Of a stretch of 64,000 bases of DNA, positions 42,917 through 52,030 are shown piece by piece; position 1 is the first letter of the stretch; each line of letters begins with the position of its first letter. The stretch comes from Methanoregula sp. (GTDB taxonomy: Archaea; Halobacteriota; Methanomicrobia; Methanomicrobiales; Methanospirillaceae): NCBI RefSeq assembly GCF_023227875.1, contig NZ_JALOCH010000001.1:310001-374000 (forward strand), written 5' to 3'. Both the position numbers and the translations under genes were made by a program. The notes under the pieces were generated by a model. It was not told the origin of the DNA and ran no database searches. It was given only the letters and a program-made list of their open reading frames with translations.

Positions 42917-44068
42917 ATGTTAGATCCATCGATTACATATTTTCCGGTTGGAAATGGGGATACGAGCTTGATTCAATTATCCAATGAAGGTACGATCCTC
43001 ATCGATTGTAACATAACAAACGATTCCAGAGATGTGAATGAAGAGTCAATATATGACGTTCATGAACATCTTTTGTCAACCTTGAAAAAAGATAATAACG
43101 GTGTTCCGTTCGTGGATGCGTTTATTCTAACACATCCAGATGAAGATCATTGCCTGGGATTTAGTGAGACCTTTTACACAGGTGATCCCGCGAAATATTC
43201 TGAAACCGACAAAAAGAATGGTTTAATTCGAATAGATGAACTGTGGTTCACACCAAGAATATTTTCTCCTCACGAGAAAGATATGTGCGATACCGCCAAG
43301 GTCATTCGCAATGAAGCCGAACGAAGGAAAAAATTATATCTGGATAAAAAAACCGAGAAAATTTCGGGTAACCGGATCCGTATTATTGGCTATTCTGACA
43401 ATAGCGATCTTGAAGGACTCGAAGAAATAATTACAACTCCCGGGAATTCAATCAACTTCGTAAATGGGAATACTTTGAAGGACTTCTCATTCTTTGTCCA
43501 CGCTCCATTTAAAAAGGATACTGACTCGAAATGGAGTGAAAGAAATGATACAAGCGTCGTTCTCCAAGCTCGTTTCGATATTGATGGAGAGAAAAATGCT
43601 GCCCTGGCATTTTTTGGTGGGGATTCGGAGTATGGAATTTGGGACGAAATTGTTCAACGAAGTGATGAAGACACCCTTAAATGGGATATTTTCATGGCGC
43701 CTCATCACTGTTCGTGGACATTCTTCAATGAAACCCCCCAAGAGGATAACAAAAAACCTTGCAAATCTGCTATCGATCTCTTGAATAAAAAGCGTGTCGG
43801 AGCAAAAATTGTAGCTTCGTGCGACCCAATCAAAGACGACGATAACAATCCCCCGCACTTCGCTGCAAAAGAGGAGTATATAAAAATCGTCGGAAAGGAA
43901 AATTTTTTTGTGACAGGGGAATATCCACCGGGATCAAAAAAGCCCCTTCCGTTAACCTTCATCTTGACTAAAAATGGGCCCCGTGAAAAGGAGTTATCGC
44001 GGTCCCAATCGAACAGCTCCAAATCAGCAATTCGCAAGATTGGTGGGACCCCTCATACCTATGGCTGA
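42917..44068 (+). CDS. Metallo-beta-lactamase-fold hydrolase, ComEC-like
   Basis: A 383-residue soluble protein with a metallo-beta-lactamase fold. The metal motif THPDEDHCLG (H73, D75, D77, H78) is the H-x-D-x-D-H variant seen in the ComEC/Rec2-like group; further ligand regions are FFGGDSE and APHHCSW. It lacks the membrane part of ComEC. It starts the operon, and its stop overlaps the E2-E1-JAB gene by 8 bp. I recall MBL-fold proteins near E2-E1-JAB fusions in surveys of prokaryotic ubiquitin-like systems. It may be a nuclease or phosphodiesterase; the substrate is unknown. Confidence 0.8.
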   Translation: MLDPSITYFPVGNGDTSLIQLSNEGTILIDCNITNDSRDVNEESIYDVHEHLLSTLKKDNNGVPFVDAFILTHPDEDHCLGFSETFYTGDPAKYSETDKKNGLIRIDELWFTPRIFSPHEKDMCDTAKVIRNEAERRKKLYLDKKTEKISGNRIRIIGYSDNSDLEGLEEIITTPGNSINFVNGNTLKDFSFFVHAPFKKDTDSKWSERNDTSVVLQARFDIDGEKNAALAFFGGDSEYGIWDEIVQRSDEDTLKWDIFMAPHHCSWTFFNETPQEDNKKPCKSAIDLLNKKRVGAKIVASCDPIKDDDNNPPHFAAKEEYIKIVGKENFFVTGEYPPGSKKPLPLTFILTKNGPREKELSRSQSNSSKSAIRKIGGTPHTYG

Positions 44069-46424
44069 CACCTCATTTACATCATCTCGACTTCCTGAAA
44101 GTGAGGCTTCACTTAGCAAAGACATCCAATTGACGCTTGTCGAGATCAGATCATTTTTTCCTCACCAAAAAATTCCAGTTTTGCAATATGAAGAGAATTT
44201 GGTTGCAATCCCGTTTGAGCTAACGATTAATCTTCCGTCACGCGGTCCGGTTAACGAAGTTGATATCCGAAGAACTGAACCAATTTTCCTATTATTGGAC
44301 AAAAGATACTATCCGTATAAAGCCCCAACTGCTTGGTCGAACCGTACTGATTTTCCGAAAAACCGCCTCCCACATCTTAACCCTAAACGGCCAGGTAGTC
44401 CTGCTAATTTTTGTTTACATCGTGGAAGCATTGACACATGGTTTTCCGAACACGACATTATCGATTACATTGATAGAGTTCGTGATTGGCTAACCGATGC
44501 CGCAAGTAACAGATTAATCAAAGAAGATGGATTTGAATTCACAAGAATTGATCAAGCTACGGGGATTTGCATATTCGAACGCTCTCAAATATTTAACAAA
44601 ATCGTAAATGAGTGGAAATCAAAAGGAGGAAATTCGGGATTTTGCTATTTACGTTATGTTTTGTTAAATAATCCGGAAAAAGATCCGTTAGTTGGGAACC
44701 GTACCGATTATGCGATAAGATTGGAGAAAATTCCTACAAATGGTTCAATTGCTGCAGATCTCAAAGACGCTCAAACTAGGATAGCTAATTTCCATGAAGG
44801 ATTAAAAACAGATCGCTATTTTTTTGGGATTCTCGCATGGCCTTCAGAAGGTCCCTTGCATCCCAAGTATTTTGCAGAATTACCTGACACACTCGCCGAC
44901 CTCATCACTTTATCTGAAGAATTGGGAATTCCTCTTAAAGAAGCGATAAACACCTTTTTGTCAAAAAATCTCCAGCTGTTCGGAGGTATTCCTGTGACAA
45001 TTGTTATCCCTCGTCCTCAAAAAATAATTTACACTAATTCACATCTTGAACTATTAAATTTTGTAATATCGTTTAAGACCGGAGGAAACAAACTCCCTGA
45101 AAATAGCAAACTCGATGAAAGGGTAATGAATATGAGTCACAGATCTCCGATTACATTGGCTCGTGCTAGAGAAATATCTTCAATGCCTCAGGGTTACGAG
45201 ATGGGGAAGATTTTATTATTAGGATGTGGAGCAATCGGTTCAAAATTCGCAATCCACTTAATAAAAAGTGGTCAATGTAAAAAAATAACATTTGTCGATA
45301 ACGACGAACTTTCCCCACATAACTTGATTCGCCACGGGCTTCTACATGAGTATTTGGGAATGAATAAAGCTCAGGCGTTGAAACGGGTAACTGAGGGAAT
45401 ATTTTATGCAGAAAAGGATTCGATCAACGCAACGGCGATCCAAGAAAACGCATTGGATCTGATTGTTGGGAAAGATAACAGAATTTTATGCAACCATACT
45501 TTGCTAATCGATACAACCGCATCTCCCTCAATCCGGAACGCTTTAGTATCCTGTAAAAACTTACCCTCATCCCTATCGGTCTATCGTTGTGAGATTGCCG
45601 ATAATGGAAATCTTGGATTTATGTCGATTGAGGGTCCAAAGAGAAATCCAAGACTCGACGACATTTTGTACTATCTTTTTGATTCAGCAATCAATGATCC
45701 CGAAATATCTGATTGGCTGAAGGCAACTGAAAAGCAACGAAATTCAAATTCGGACGCGACATTAGAAGAAATAAATATAGGAATCAGTTGCAATTCGGAC
45801 ACAATGAGGCTGGCGGACGACATTGTCTCATTGCATAGCTCTTCATTTTCTCTTGGATCTCGGAAAATAATCCGGGAAAATAAACAGATGAAATCGGGAT
45901 ATTTACAAATTTCATACATCAATAAAGAATCTGGAAACCATTCAGTTCGGTTATTTGAAATCTCACCCATAATAAGGATCCCTTGTGAAAATAATCCGAA
46001 ATGGGAAATAAGGGTAAAGGAAGAGGTTAAACAATCAATAATGCAGTGTGCTCGTGATTCTGGTCGAAACGAAACAGGCGGGTTATTAGTCGGTCAAATT
46101 GACCAAAAAAATAAGGTAGTGTATGTGACGCGTTTTTTGCCCGCGCCCCCGGATAGTATCTGTGAACCTCATAGATTTGTGAGAGGAGTTCAAGGAGTTC
46201 CTGAAAAAATTTCAGAAATTGTAAATCTCACAGGAGGCTTGATCAAATACATCGGTGAGTGGCATTCTCATCCGAATGGTGTAAAAAAATTGAGTGGAAT
46301 CGATAGATATGAAGTAAAAAAAATAAAAACAGTGTTCGATCCCGTACCACTCTCAACATTCATGATGATCGTAACCAAGGAAGGACTGCATCCGTACATG
46401 TTTGATTCAAATGGCGGGAAATAA
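44061..46424 (+). CDS. E2-E1-JAB ubiquitin-like conjugation/deconjugation fusion protein
   Basis: A 787-residue single chain. The N-terminal ~190 residues look like an E2 fold with a conserved LPHLNP segment and a candidate catalytic cysteine C118 in NFCLHRGSIDTW. The middle (about 380-600) is a ThiF/E1 adenylating domain with nucleotide loop GCGAIG (388-393) and FVDNDELSPHNLIRH. The C-terminal ~130 residues are a JAB/MPN isopeptidase with the complete JAMM set: E in ETGGLLVG, H735-S-H737, S745 and D748. The start ATG at 44061 overlaps the MBL stop. Bacterial CBASS uses Cap2 (E2-E1) and Cap3 (JAB) as separate proteins; here they are fused and no cyclic-nucleotide synthase is near. No ubiquitin-like protein is evident, so the target may be an unusual terminus. 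Confidence 0.82.
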   Translation: MADTSFTSSRLPESEASLSKDIQLTLVEIRSFFPHQKIPVLQYEENLVAIPFELTINLPSRGPVNEVDIRRTEPIFLLLDKRYYPYKAPTAWSNRTDFPKNRLPHLNPKRPGSPANFCLHRGSIDTWFSEHDIIDYIDRVRDWLTDAASNRLIKEDGFEFTRIDQATGICIFERSQIFNKIVNEWKSKGGNSGFCYLRYVLLNNPEKDPLVGNRTDYAIRLEKIPTNGSIAADLKDAQTRIANFHEGLKTDRYFFGILAWPSEGPLHPKYFAELPDTLADLITLSEELGIPLKEAINTFLSKNLQLFGGIPVTIVIPRPQKIIYTNSHLELLNFVISFKTGGNKLPENSKLDERVMNMSHRSPITLARAREISSMPQGYEMGKILLLGCGAIGSKFAIHLIKSGQCKKITFVDNDELSPHNLIRHGLLHEYLGMNKAQALKRVTEGIFYAEKDSINATAIQENALDLIVGKDNRILCNHTLLIDTTASPSIRNALVSCKNLPSSLSVYRCEIADNGNLGFMSIEGPKRNPRLDDILYYLFDSAINDPEISDWLKATEKQRNSNSDATLEEINIGISCNSDTMRLADDIVSLHSSSFSLGSRKIIRENKQMKSGYLQISYINKESGNHSVRLFEISPIIRIPCENNPKWEIRVKEEVKQSIMQCARDSGRNETGGLLVGQIDQKNKVVYVTRFLPAPPDSICEPHRFVRGVQGVPEKISEIVNLTGGLIKYIGEWHSHPNGVKKLSGIDRYEVKKIKTVFDPVPLSTFMMIVTKEGLHPYMFDSNGGK

Positions 46425-47194
46425 TGGACTGGCTTGATTCGTATGAAATCAGGGCACGTTTTGCCCCCTCAATAATTGTTTTTTCCCCTCTTGCATTATT
46501 GGCAGTTTTCATCTTGCCCGAACTTATCAGTTCTCTAAATTATGTATTGGGTGAAACCGTTGTGCTGGTTTTTTTTATTTACGCCCTTTCATTTGTTGTA
46601 AAACATCATGGGAAAAAAATTGAACCTGTTCTTTGGAGCAAATGGGGTGGGGCACCATCAACCCGATTTCTACGTTGGAGTGACTCAAAATTTGATTCGA
46701 AATTCAAAGAAAAAATCCATGAATCTCTTAAAAAACAATTTGAAATTTCCCTGTTATCTACAGAGCAGGAAAAAATGAATCCAGTTGAAGGAGATAAGCA
46801 AATCGATGCTGCTTTTTTACGCGTTAAAACATATCTCTATCGCAATGATCCCGTGGGAATCTGGAAAAAACATAACATGGAGTATGGATTTAACCGAAAT
46901 TTGATGGGAAGCCGATGGATCTGGCTATTTTTTTCCATCATTGGAACGATAATATTCACAAATTTGTGGTTGAATGGTGGCGAGAAGTTGTTATTTTTCG
47001 GAATGCTCTTATGTTCTACTGAAGTGATTTGTTCGATTATAGCAGGATGGTACTATCTACCTTCGTCAGCGAAAGAAGCAGCAGATCGGTATTCTGAAAA
47101 TGCCTGGACAACATTTTTGATCATTTCTAGAAAAGAAAAGTCAAGAACGCTTACGGAGAAGGAAATTGCGATCGTGGAAGGAAATGCGAAATGA
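46424..47194 (+). CDS. Membrane protein of the E2-E1-JAB cassette, C-terminus chimeric
   Basis: A 256-residue protein: two membrane helices (about 14-60), a cytosolic segment of ~100 residues with NMEYGFNRNLMG, then two more helices (about 162-212). This 2TM-soluble-2TM plan is typical of small membrane effectors in defence operons. The gene starts inside the stop of the E2-E1-JAB gene (TAATG). The last residues, LTEKEIAIVEGNAK, equal the end of the restriction-methylase fragment at 48.6 kb (LTDEEIAVVEGNAK), so the original end was replaced by recombination. Pore formation upon activation is a hypothesis. Confidence 0.65.
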   Translation: MDWLDSYEIRARFAPSIIVFSPLALLAVFILPELISSLNYVLGETVVLVFFIYALSFVVKHHGKKIEPVLWSKWGGAPSTRFLRWSDSKFDSKFKEKIHESLKKQFEISLLSTEQEKMNPVEGDKQIDAAFLRVKTYLYRNDPVGIWKKHNMEYGFNRNLMGSRWIWLFFSIIGTIIFTNLWLNGGEKLLFFGMLLCSTEVICSIIAGWYYLPSSAKEAADRYSENAWTTFLIISRKEKSRTLTEKEIAIVEGNAK

Positions 47195-48261
47195 CCGGAC
47201 ATGAAAAGAACCTGATAAGAAACAGCACCGCAGAATTCCTGATATTTACTTCAACTGCCGGTGAAGAATCGATTGAAGTCAGGTACGAGGATGAGACGAT
47301 CTGGCTGAGCCAGAAGATGTTGGCAACGCTCTTTGATGTGAGCATTCCGACAATAAATTTTCACCTGAAAAAAATTTTTGAGAGTGGTGAACTGACCCGC
47401 AAAGCAACTATTAGAAAATTTCTAATGGTTCGAACCGAAGGCAGCCGTGAAGTGTCCCGGAATCTGGAATACTACAGTCTTGATGCGGTAATCTCGGTCG
47501 GGTATCGTGTCAATTCAAAGAGAGCAACCCAGTTCCGCCAGTGGGCAACCCGGGTGTTGCGGGAGTTCGCCATAAAAGGATACGTACTTGACAAAAAAAG
47601 AATGGAGAACGGTACCTTCCTTGGCGAAGATTACTTTGAGCGGCTGCTCGCAGAGATACGGGAGATCCGCCTCAGCGAGAGACGGTTCTACCAGAAGATC
47701 ACCGACATCTATTCCACAAGCGTTGATTACAACAGGGGTGCCCCGACAACCCGTGATTTTTTTGCAAAAGTCCAGAACAAATTGCATTTCGCAATTCACG
47801 GTCATACCGCAGCCGAACTAATAATAAAGCGTGCCGACAGCAGAAACGATCACATGGGACTGACCTCGTGGGAGAACAGTCCCGACGGAAAGATTCTGAA
47901 GACCGACGTAGTGGTTGCAAAAAATTACCTGACTTCGCCCGAGCTCGAATCTCTTGGCAGGATCGTCAATGCCTGGCTTGATCTTGCTGAAGATCGTGCC
48001 AGACGACAGATACCCATGACCATGGAAGACTGGGCAAAACGTCTTGACCGGTTCCTTGAGTTTGATGACCGGAAACTGCTTGAAGATGGTGGGAAAGTAA
48101 CAGCAGAGATGGCAAAAGAGTATGCTGAGACTGAATTTGAAAAGTACCGTATTGTTCAGGACCGGCTTTTTGAAAGCGATTTTGACCGGATGCTAAAAGA
48201 AACAAAATTTCCGGAAAAAATGGACCGGGATGATGAGCCGGATGATCCTGCTGACCTGTAA
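47191..48261 (+). CDS. rhuM: RhuM family protein
   Basis: A 356-residue RhuM protein. It has the N-terminal winged-helix-like part (IWLSQKMLATLFDVSIPTI), the family block YYSLDAVISVGYRVNSKRATQFRQWAT and a long helical C-terminal half with AIHGHTAAELI, which is Fic/DOC-associated in other families. RhuM genes are common near type I and IIG restriction genes; their action is unknown. It overlaps the preceding stop by 4 bp. A truncated, mutated copy follows at 48631. Confidence 0.85.
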   Translation: MTGHEKNLIRNSTAEFLIFTSTAGEESIEVRYEDETIWLSQKMLATLFDVSIPTINFHLKKIFESGELTRKATIRKFLMVRTEGSREVSRNLEYYSLDAVISVGYRVNSKRATQFRQWATRVLREFAIKGYVLDKKRMENGTFLGEDYFERLLAEIREIRLSERRFYQKITDIYSTSVDYNRGAPTTRDFFAKVQNKLHFAIHGHTAAELIIKRADSRNDHMGLTSWENSPDGKILKTDVVVAKNYLTSPELESLGRIVNAWLDLAEDRARRQIPMTMEDWAKRLDRFLEFDDRKLLEDGGKVTAEMAKEYAETEFEKYRIVQDRLFESDFDRMLKETKFPEKMDRDDEPDDPADL

Positions 48262-48333
48262 CAGGGTGATTTTGTTCAATAACCAGAAATTCTGGCCCCA
48301 TCCCAATCTCTCTCTTCTGCATACCCGCAATGG

Positions 48334-48634
48334 GGAAGGGGACATCAACCCATCAAACCCCGCTGATATCGCCCGCCACGATCGCATGATTGCGCTCGTC
48401 ACGCAGATGCTGGAAATCCGTTTCTGGCCATCAGGACAGAGACGGATTCGAGAAGAACGCATCAGCGTTCTTCGCTGGTTAAATAAAAAGTTACAGGACG
48501 CCACCCTCGATCACGAAAAGACGCTGCTGTCCCGACAGGTTGAGGCGACGGATGCTTCGATTGATAAACTGGTGTACGAGCTGTACGGGCTGACGGACGA
48601 GGAGATTGCGGTTGTTGAAGGAAATGCGAAATGA
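48334..48634 (+). pseudogene. 3' fragment of an Eco57I-like restriction-methylase, with in-frame hairpin insert
   Basis: The frame gives NPSNPADIARHDRMIALVTQML, then about 21 extra residues, then LNKKLQDATLDHEKTLLSRQVEATDASID...GLTDEEIAVVEGNAK. It corresponds to the last ~75 residues of the full gene at 38769-41867. The extra 63 bases (about 48413-48475) contain a GAAGAACGC/GCGTTCTTC hairpin and keep the frame open. The 5' part of the gene is missing. A similar, more decayed fragment with the same insert is at 51802. Confidence 0.75.
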
Positions 48635-48981
48635 CCGGGCATGAAAAGAATCTGATAAGAAACAGCACAGCAGAATTCCTGATATTTGCTTCAATCGCCG
48701 GGGAAGAGTCGATCGAGGTCCGATACTAGGATGAAACGGTCTGGCTCAGCCAGAAGATGATGGCTGCGCTCTTTGATGTGAAGATTCCGACAATAAACGA
48801 ACATTTAAAAAACATTTACGAGGGCGCTGAACCGACCCGCAAAGCAACTATTCGGAAATTCCGAATAGTTCGAACTGAAGGAAACCGCGATGTTGCACGG
48901 AATCTTGAACTGATTATCAGAACTGATGGGGATCTCGATAAAGCCAAAACATTGATCGCCCAGAGTTACGATAAAATGTAA
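48631..48981 (+). pseudogene. Truncated rhuM copy with in-frame TAG
   Basis: The frame starts MTGHEKNLIRNSTAEFLIF exactly like the intact rhuM at 47191, but the GAG codon of EVRYEDE is TAG here (48727-48729). The match runs to RNLE (about residue 90) and then switches to unrelated LIIRTDGDLDKAKTLI before a stop. It follows the methylase fragment with the same 4-bp junction as at 47191, so the fragment plus rhuM was duplicated as a unit. Confidence 0.8.
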
Positions 48982-48994
48982 CAAAAATTATTGG

Positions 48995-49246
48995 ATGAAC
49001 CGGAGTGAAGTAACACCTTCACACTGCATGGCCACTTTTTTATATTTATCAAAATTCGATTGCTCTTTATGCCATACACATGTGGCGAAACATCCGGAAA
49101 AGGATAGTATCGTTGTCGAAAAGAGGGGGATGTCATCAGACTGGATCGGGATTCTGATGTATTATCGCCATGTCCCCGATGCGCAGCATGTAGCTGGAAT
49201 AAAATTTAATTTCTCTGGATATCTTATCAATCTCTTCAAAGAATAG
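48995..49246 (+). CDS. Small hypothetical protein
   Basis: An 83-residue frame (MNRSEVTPSHCMATFLYLSK...) with a CSLCHTH stretch and a hydrophobic C-terminus (FNFSGYLINLFKE). No family is recognised. It has no clear ribosome-binding site and may be a remnant left between modules. Confidence 0.3.
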   Translation: MNRSEVTPSHCMATFLYLSKFDCSLCHTHVAKHPEKDSIVVEKRGMSSDWIGILMYYRHVPDAQHVAGIKFNFSGYLINLFKE

Positions 49247-49305
49247 GAATCAAATTATAATTCACAATCTTTAATTCATTGCAGACAAATCATCAACTCA
49301 GGATT

Positions 49306-49752
49306 ATGGCGGTTATTGAAATTTCCCAGGATGAGGCGAATACACTCATTCAGATGCCGAAGGTTCGGATAAATGACGAAATCTGGCATTTTCCCGGCCG
49401 GGGACGTTCCATCAATATTCCATTGCTATCCGAAGACAAGCGGAATAATTTCCTTCTCGATATCTGGCGGGGCAGGCTGGAACTGAATAAAATCACCTAC
49501 CAGAACCGGGTACACCAGATGATAATTCTGGTCAGATTAGATTTGACGGGCAAACCCCACAAGAACCCGGACGAAGAAATAATTATCGGACCACACATTC
49601 ACATCTATCAGGAAGGATATGCTGATAAATGGGCATATCCTGTGTCACCCGATTCATTCTCAGATTTAACGGATCAATGGCAGACACTGAAAGACTTCAT
49701 GACGTATTGTAATATTGTACAAGAACCAAACATAATTGCAGGAATTGAGTAA
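49306..49752 (+). CDS. DUF6978-like protein
   Basis: A 148-residue protein (MAVIEISQDEANTLIQMPKV...). It has the pattern of a small family that I associate with DUF6978, which is usually encoded directly before a DUF1828 protein, as here. Motifs include IPLLSEDKRNNFLLDIWRG and IIIGPHIHIYQEGYADKWA. Its stop overlaps the next start by one base. The pair is likely a toxin-antitoxin or defence module of unknown chemistry. I use the ATG at 49306 in place of a TTG nine codons upstream. Confidence 0.6.
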   Translation: MAVIEISQDEANTLIQMPKVRINDEIWHFPGRGRSINIPLLSEDKRNNFLLDIWRGRLELNKITYQNRVHQMIILVRLDLTGKPHKNPDEEIIIGPHIHIYQEGYADKWAYPVSPDSFSDLTDQWQTLKDFMTYCNIVQEPNIIAGIE

Positions 49753-50516
49753 TGATCAGCGACATACAGAGGTTGCTCAATGGATATCTCCAGTGGCTCA
49801 ATGAATCAATCAGCCTGCGCCAGGTTGATGAATGGGTAGAAATAACCACGCCATTCCTTGACAGGCATAACGATTACCTTCAGATCTATGTCAGAAAAGA
49901 TAATGGCGGGTATATCCTGACTGATGATGGATATATTCTGGAAGACCTGAAAATGTCAGGATGCAAAATCGATACCGAAAAGAGGCAGGCGCTCTTATCC
50001 ACGACACTCAAGGGGTTTGGTGTACAGAACGATCGGGGAATCCTCACAATAAAGACAACAGAGAGATCATTCCCTCAGAAAAAACACAATATCTTACAGG
50101 CAATGCTTGCGGTCAATGATATGTTCTATCTTTCAGAACCCATTGTTGCGAGTTTATTCTATGAAGATGTCGTTGCCTGGCTGGATGAAACCGAGATCCG
50201 GTATTCACCCAAGGTAAAATTTACCGGCAAATCCGGCTATGATCATCTTTTTGATTTTGTCATTCCGAAATCCCGGCAGGAACCCGAAAGAATTCTCCAG
50301 ACAATCAATAATCCGAACAGGTCTCAAGCGGAAATGTTATCGTTCTCATGGATTGATACGAAAGATGTCCGCGCCCCTGATTCAATGGCATACGCTATCC
50401 TCAATGATAAGGAACAGCGCATTCCGGAAGAAGTTCCAACCGCCCTGGAAAATTATGGTGTAATTCCACTCATGTGGAGTAAGCGTGAGAAGTATATCGC
50501 TGAACTCCTTGCTTGA
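49752..50516 (+). CDS. DUF1828/DUF1829 domain protein
   Basis: A 254-residue protein. The N-terminal half carries the DUF1828 block (YLQIYVRKDNGGYILTDDGYILEDL); the C-terminal half fits DUF1829 (KVKFTGKSGYDHLFDFVIP). Such proteins are found in accessory islands next to small partners. The stop-start overlap TAATG with the preceding gene suggests coupling. The molecular role is unknown. It converges on the XRE-ImmA gene. Confidence 0.75.
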   Translation: MISDIQRLLNGYLQWLNESISLRQVDEWVEITTPFLDRHNDYLQIYVRKDNGGYILTDDGYILEDLKMSGCKIDTEKRQALLSTTLKGFGVQNDRGILTIKTTERSFPQKKHNILQAMLAVNDMFYLSEPIVASLFYEDVVAWLDETEIRYSPKVKFTGKSGYDHLFDFVIPKSRQEPERILQTINNPNRSQAEMLSFSWIDTKDVRAPDSMAYAILNDKEQRIPEEVPTALENYGVIPLMWSKREKYIAELLA

Positions 50517-50546
50517 GTAAGATCAAGGTTCACCGGGTTCAGACAT

Positions 50547-51746
50547 TTACGGGCCCATCGATTCCTGGAATTTCTCCAGATGGCGGAGCTTGACATCGAG
50601 ATAATCAAGGGCATCACTGTTACTGATATGACCTTTCCGGACATTCTCCATGACAAGGGCCACATAGCCGGCACCTTTTTCGGCCACACATTTCCGGTCC
50701 AGTGAAATACCCCCAAAGCCCCCTTCTTCCTCTTCGCCAGTCAGCTCTTTCTTTTTCTTCTCCGCTTCCCGCAATGCATATTCAGCACGCAGCTGGTCTC
50801 TTCCCTGAATGAATTGCGCTGAAGAGATCTTCTTCAGCGTGAGCAAACGCATCAGCCCGGCCTCTTTACTGATCAGGAAGCGCTGCCGGATCGAACCTGC
50901 GGCTCGTAAATAATTCCCGGATGCAAGTGCCTGACGGATCACCGGGTTCTCTTCTATCTCCTCCTGGGGAGCAAGGAACGCACCGGCAAAATGGTTGCAC
51001 CAGCGTTCGACCCCGGCATACTCTGCGAGATCATTTTCGCCCTGGTTACATACAACCGGCATATTCAGGAGGATATGGGCATATTCATGGAACAAGGTAA
51101 AGAGCCGGGCACGGTCTGCGTCAGCAGAATTCACAACAATGACAAATGGTTCACCGTCCGTGAGGGAAAAACCCCGGGCATCATCAACAGGCATCTTGAT
51201 CTTCAGGACCGAGATGTTCCGGGACTCAAGCCATTCCCGCCATATTTCAAATGCCTTGACCGGAGTTATTCCAACTGAATCGCCATGTATCTGAATACCT
51301 GAACGCTCACGTTCCTGTCGTGCCACATCTTCAGGATCCTCTTTCAGGGTTCTGATTTTCAGGGGGATTTTTGAGGGGATGCTCAGGTTGTCCGTCAACT
51401 CATGATGAATCTCCTGAATCCGTCTCGCTTTGCGGATTACCAGGAGCAATTCTTTGGAATAGCCGGTGCCGGAATCCGGATGCCGCCGGAAATCTTTTGG
51501 AAGGCCTGGTTCTTCCGGAGGCTCTGAAAGAAGAAACGCCGCAAGAGGGCGTTTGAACATCTCGGAGAGCTGCTCAACTTTCGAAAGAGGAAGTACCGGT
51601 CTCTGTGCTCCATCACACCATGATTTAACAACACGTTCAGACACACCGATCTTCCTGGATATCTCAGAAGGTGCAAAGCCCGAACTACCGCAAAGCCATT
51701 GAAAGACATCGGGTACGATGACAACATCGGGAGATGAACGGGACAT
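50547..51746 (-). CDS. XRE-type regulator fused to ImmA/IrrE metallopeptidase
   Basis: A 399-residue protein with an N-terminal helix-turn-helix (about 15-70, FAPSEISRKIGVSERVVKSW) and a COG2856/ImmA-IrrE zinc peptidase domain with the site HEYAH (in LFTLFHEYAHILLN) and the downstream E/N residues (WCNHFAGAFLAP). ImmA-type proteases cleave repressors in mobile elements; XRE-ImmA fusions occur as antitoxins. No partner toxin is evident next to it. A helical C-terminal extension of ~100 residues is rich in Glu and Lys. Start chosen at the ATG, four codons inside a TTG frame. Confidence 0.85.
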   Translation of the reverse strand: MSRSSPDVVIVPDVFQWLCGSSGFAPSEISRKIGVSERVVKSWCDGAQRPVLPLSKVEQLSEMFKRPLAAFLLSEPPEEPGLPKDFRRHPDSGTGYSKELLLVIRKARRIQEIHHELTDNLSIPSKIPLKIRTLKEDPEDVARQERERSGIQIHGDSVGITPVKAFEIWREWLESRNISVLKIKMPVDDARGFSLTDGEPFVIVVNSADADRARLFTLFHEYAHILLNMPVVCNQGENDLAEYAGVERWCNHFAGAFLAPQEEIEENPVIRQALASGNYLRAAGSIRQRFLISKEAGLMRLLTLKKISSAQFIQGRDQLRAEYALREAEKKKKELTGEEEEGGFGGISLDRKCVAEKGAGYVALVMENVRKGHISNSDALDYLDVKLRHLEKFQESMGP

Positions 51747-51801
51747 AGAACTATACAAGAGATTTTTTTATAATCTATTAAAAGATACCCAGCGTCGATG
51801 G

Positions 51802-51912
51802 CGTGAAAGTGATCGCATGATTGCGCTCGTCACGCAGATGCTCGAAATCCGTTTCTGATCTCAGGGTAGAGACGAATTCGAGAAGAACGTTTCAGTGTTC
51901 TTCGCTGTCCGA
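51802..51912 (+). pseudogene. Decayed 3' fragment of restriction-methylase with hairpin insert
   Basis: CGTGAAAGTGATCGCATGAT and CGCTCGTCACGCAGATGCT continue into GAAATCCGTTTCTG and a GAAGAAC/GTTCTTC hairpin, matching 48376-48475. A TGA interrupts the frame after GAAATCCGTTTC. Only the stretch around the hairpin insert remains. It lies between the XRE-ImmA gene and the MNT/HEPN module. Confidence 0.7.
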
Positions 51913-52030
51913 GAGGTTCATCAGAATTCGAAAGGTTCGTCAGAACCTTGAGAAAGAGAAGATTTCCGCAGGGAATCTTCGAACATCGAGGAGAAGAAGA
52001 ACCCGTCCGGGTTCTTCGAGTTCAGGGAAA
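51913..52030. repeat. Tandem small hairpins
   Basis: Inverted repeats with arms such as AAGGTTC/GAACCTT, GAAGATTTC/GAATCTTC and GAAGAACCC/GGGTTCTTC follow each other directly. They are of the same class as those at 2410, 32600-32815 and 59144. No gene is present between 51913 and 52110. Confidence 0.6.

Noticed and set aside
41879..47194. Standard type II CBASS
   Set aside because: No CD-NTase gene is present, and E2, E1 and JAB are fused in one protein rather than encoded as Cap2 and Cap3.
48727..48729. TAG in the rhuM copy read as pyrrolysine
   Set aside because: The intact copy has Glu there, the gene is also truncated, and no pyrrolysine genes are seen in the window.
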